Shown here: in pieces, positions 63,218 through 64,000 of the stretch
How the letters are laid out: each line of letters starts with the position of its first letter
Position numbering within the stretch: the first letter of the stretch is position 1
Source: Pseudomonas syringae
GTDB taxonomy: Bacteria > Pseudomonadota > Gammaproteobacteria > Pseudomonadales > Pseudomonadaceae
Reading direction: 5' to 3'
DNA length: 64,000 bases
NCBI RefSeq assembly: GCF_001698815.1
Contig: NZ_LGSI01000073.1
Location: forward strand, 124,247 to 188,246
Notes under the pieces: model-generated
Databases searched by the model: none
The model's input: only the letters and a program-made list of their open reading frames with translations
Told to the model about the DNA's origin: nothing
Translations under genes and position numbers: made by a program

Positions 63218-63823
63218 ATGAGCAGTATTCGCGAGCGCAATAAAGAGCTGATCCTGCGTGCGGCCAGTGAAGAGTTCGCCGACCGGGGATTTGCGGCCAC
63301 CAAGACCAGCGACATCGCCGCCAAGGCCGGTCTGCCCAAACCCAACGTCTACTACTACTTCAAGTCCAAGGAAAACCTCTATCGCGAGGTGCTCGAAAGC
63401 ATCATCGAGCCCATCCTGCGTGCCTCGACGCCTTTCAATCGAGAGGGTGTACCGGCGCAAGTGCTCAGCGCCTATATCCGCTCCAAGATTCGCATTTCCC
63501 GCGAGCTGCCGTTTGCCTCGAAAGTATTCGCCAGCGAGATCATGCACGGCGCGCCGCACCTGACGCCGGAGCAGGTCGAACAGCTCAACGGCCAGGCGCG
63601 GCACAACATCGAATGCATCCAGGCCTGGATCGACAGCGGGCAGATCGCCGGGATCGATCCCCATCACCTGATGTTCACCATCTGGGCCGCGACTCAGACC
63701 TATGCTGATTTCGACTGGCAGATCTCCACGGTTACCGGCAAGACCAAGCTCGACGACGCGGATTATGAGGCCGCCGCGCAGACGATCATTCGGCTGGTAC
63801 TCAAGGGTTGTGAGCCCGACTGA
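63218..63823 (+). CDS. TetR-family regulator, RutR-like
   Basis: The 201-residue protein has an N-terminal helix-turn-helix (GFAATKTSDIAAKAGLPKPNVYYYFKSK spans residues 24-51) and a C-terminal domain close to E. coli RutR: YIRSKIRISRELPFAS, MHGAPHL and IDPHHLMFTIWAATQTYADF are all matched in order by RutR. RutR senses uracil and binds TTGACCANNTGGTCAA, a site shape that recurs upstream of xdhA, the NCS2 permease and tsx. No such site was found before this gene itself. Its ligand here is unknown. Confidence 0.85.
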   Translation: MSSIRERNKELILRAASEEFADRGFAATKTSDIAAKAGLPKPNVYYYFKSKENLYREVLESIIEPILRASTPFNREGVPAQVLSAYIRSKIRISRELPFASKVFASEIMHGAPHLTPEQVEQLNGQARHNIECIQAWIDSGQIAGIDPHHLMFTIWAATQTYADFDWQISTVTGKTKLDDADYEAAAQTIIRLVLKGCEPD

Positions 63824-63839
63824 CCTGTTGTGGGAGATT

Positions 63840-64000
63840 CTATGTTGCAGGGAAACCCTGCAACCTTAAATTAGGTTGATATTCGCTCTGGTTTTTCATC
63901 AGGGCGAATGCCACCCGGCAAAGCTTGCGGGCGAGGATGACCAAGGCTTGGGTTTTGGCGAGCCCCCTGGCCAGATAAGACTCGTAGTACGGCCTCCAAG
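63840..64000 (-). mobile_element. IS110-family transposase, C-terminal end (cut by window edge)
   Basis: The minus strand reads W-R-P-Y-Y-E-S-Y-L-A-R-G-L-A-K-T-Q-A-L-V-I-L-A-R-K-L and then CRVAFALMKNQSEYQPNLR before the stop at 63842-63840. The LARKL-x-R-V-A-[FY]-A-L core is the conserved end of IS110-group (DEDD) transposases. The rest lies beyond the window, so completeness cannot be judged. The element abuts the rutR-like gene after 17 bases. Confidence 0.8.

Overview
The window looks like a Pseudomonas chromosome, most likely the P. fluorescens group. The gene order from the tandem cbb3 oxidase operons through ccoGHIS, hemN, anr, apt, recR, ybaB, dnaX, ligA, zipA and smc to the xanthine/urate genes follows, from memory, the P. 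aeruginosa PA1557-PA1513 region. Most genes are about 60% GC, and the intergenic gaps carry the three REP/REPIN types seen in fluorescent pseudomonads.

Layout. 1-5.1 kb: three Ig-like repeat proteins, the first two and the start of the third lower in GC than the rest, plus a small unknown gene. 5.1-22.3 kb: an alpha/beta hydrolase, two ccoNOQP operons, the ccoGHIS assembly operon with a SafE-like membrane protein, hemN, an unknown gene, anr and apt. Three Anr/FNR boxes (before the first ccoN, ccoG and hemN) and two palindromes resembling RoxR/RegA sites (before the second ccoN and ccoG) suggest how oxygen controls this block. 22.4-41.2 kb: housekeeping genes (recR, ybaB, dnaX, ligA, zipA, smc, 4.5S RNA) mixed with accessory enzymes: a Tat-exported acid phosphatase, a T7-lysozyme-type amidase, a DinB protein, a GNAT enzyme and a zinc peptidase. 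41.4-59.2 kb: a purine catabolic island with xdhABC, guaD, a GntR regulator, an NCS2 purine permease, a LysE exporter, hydroxyisourate hydrolase, puuE, uraD, alc, allA, puuD, a frameshifted NCS2 permease and a Tsx-like nucleoside porin. Together these would take guanine, hypoxanthine or xanthine through urate and allantoin to urea and glyoxylate. 59.4-64 kb: a histidine phosphatase, a PAP2 phosphatase, a four-repeat membrane protein, a DUF808 protein with a coupled small gene, a RutR-like TetR regulator and the 3' end of an IS110-family transposase cut by the window edge.

The least expected signals are regulatory and repetitive. Two different palindromes recur before purine genes only: TTGTATACAA (before the permease, puuE and hiuH) and TGAC-N6-GTCA (before xdhA, the permease and the porin). 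The second resembles the E. coli RutR site, and a RutR-like protein is encoded nearby. A 125-140 bp palindromic element occurs twice, and one copy supplies the stop codon of allA. The amidase carries an EF-hand-like insert of about 14 residues between two zinc ligands. No CRISPR array, tRNA or rRNA was seen. All assignments come from reading the sequence and from family knowledge; no database search was run.
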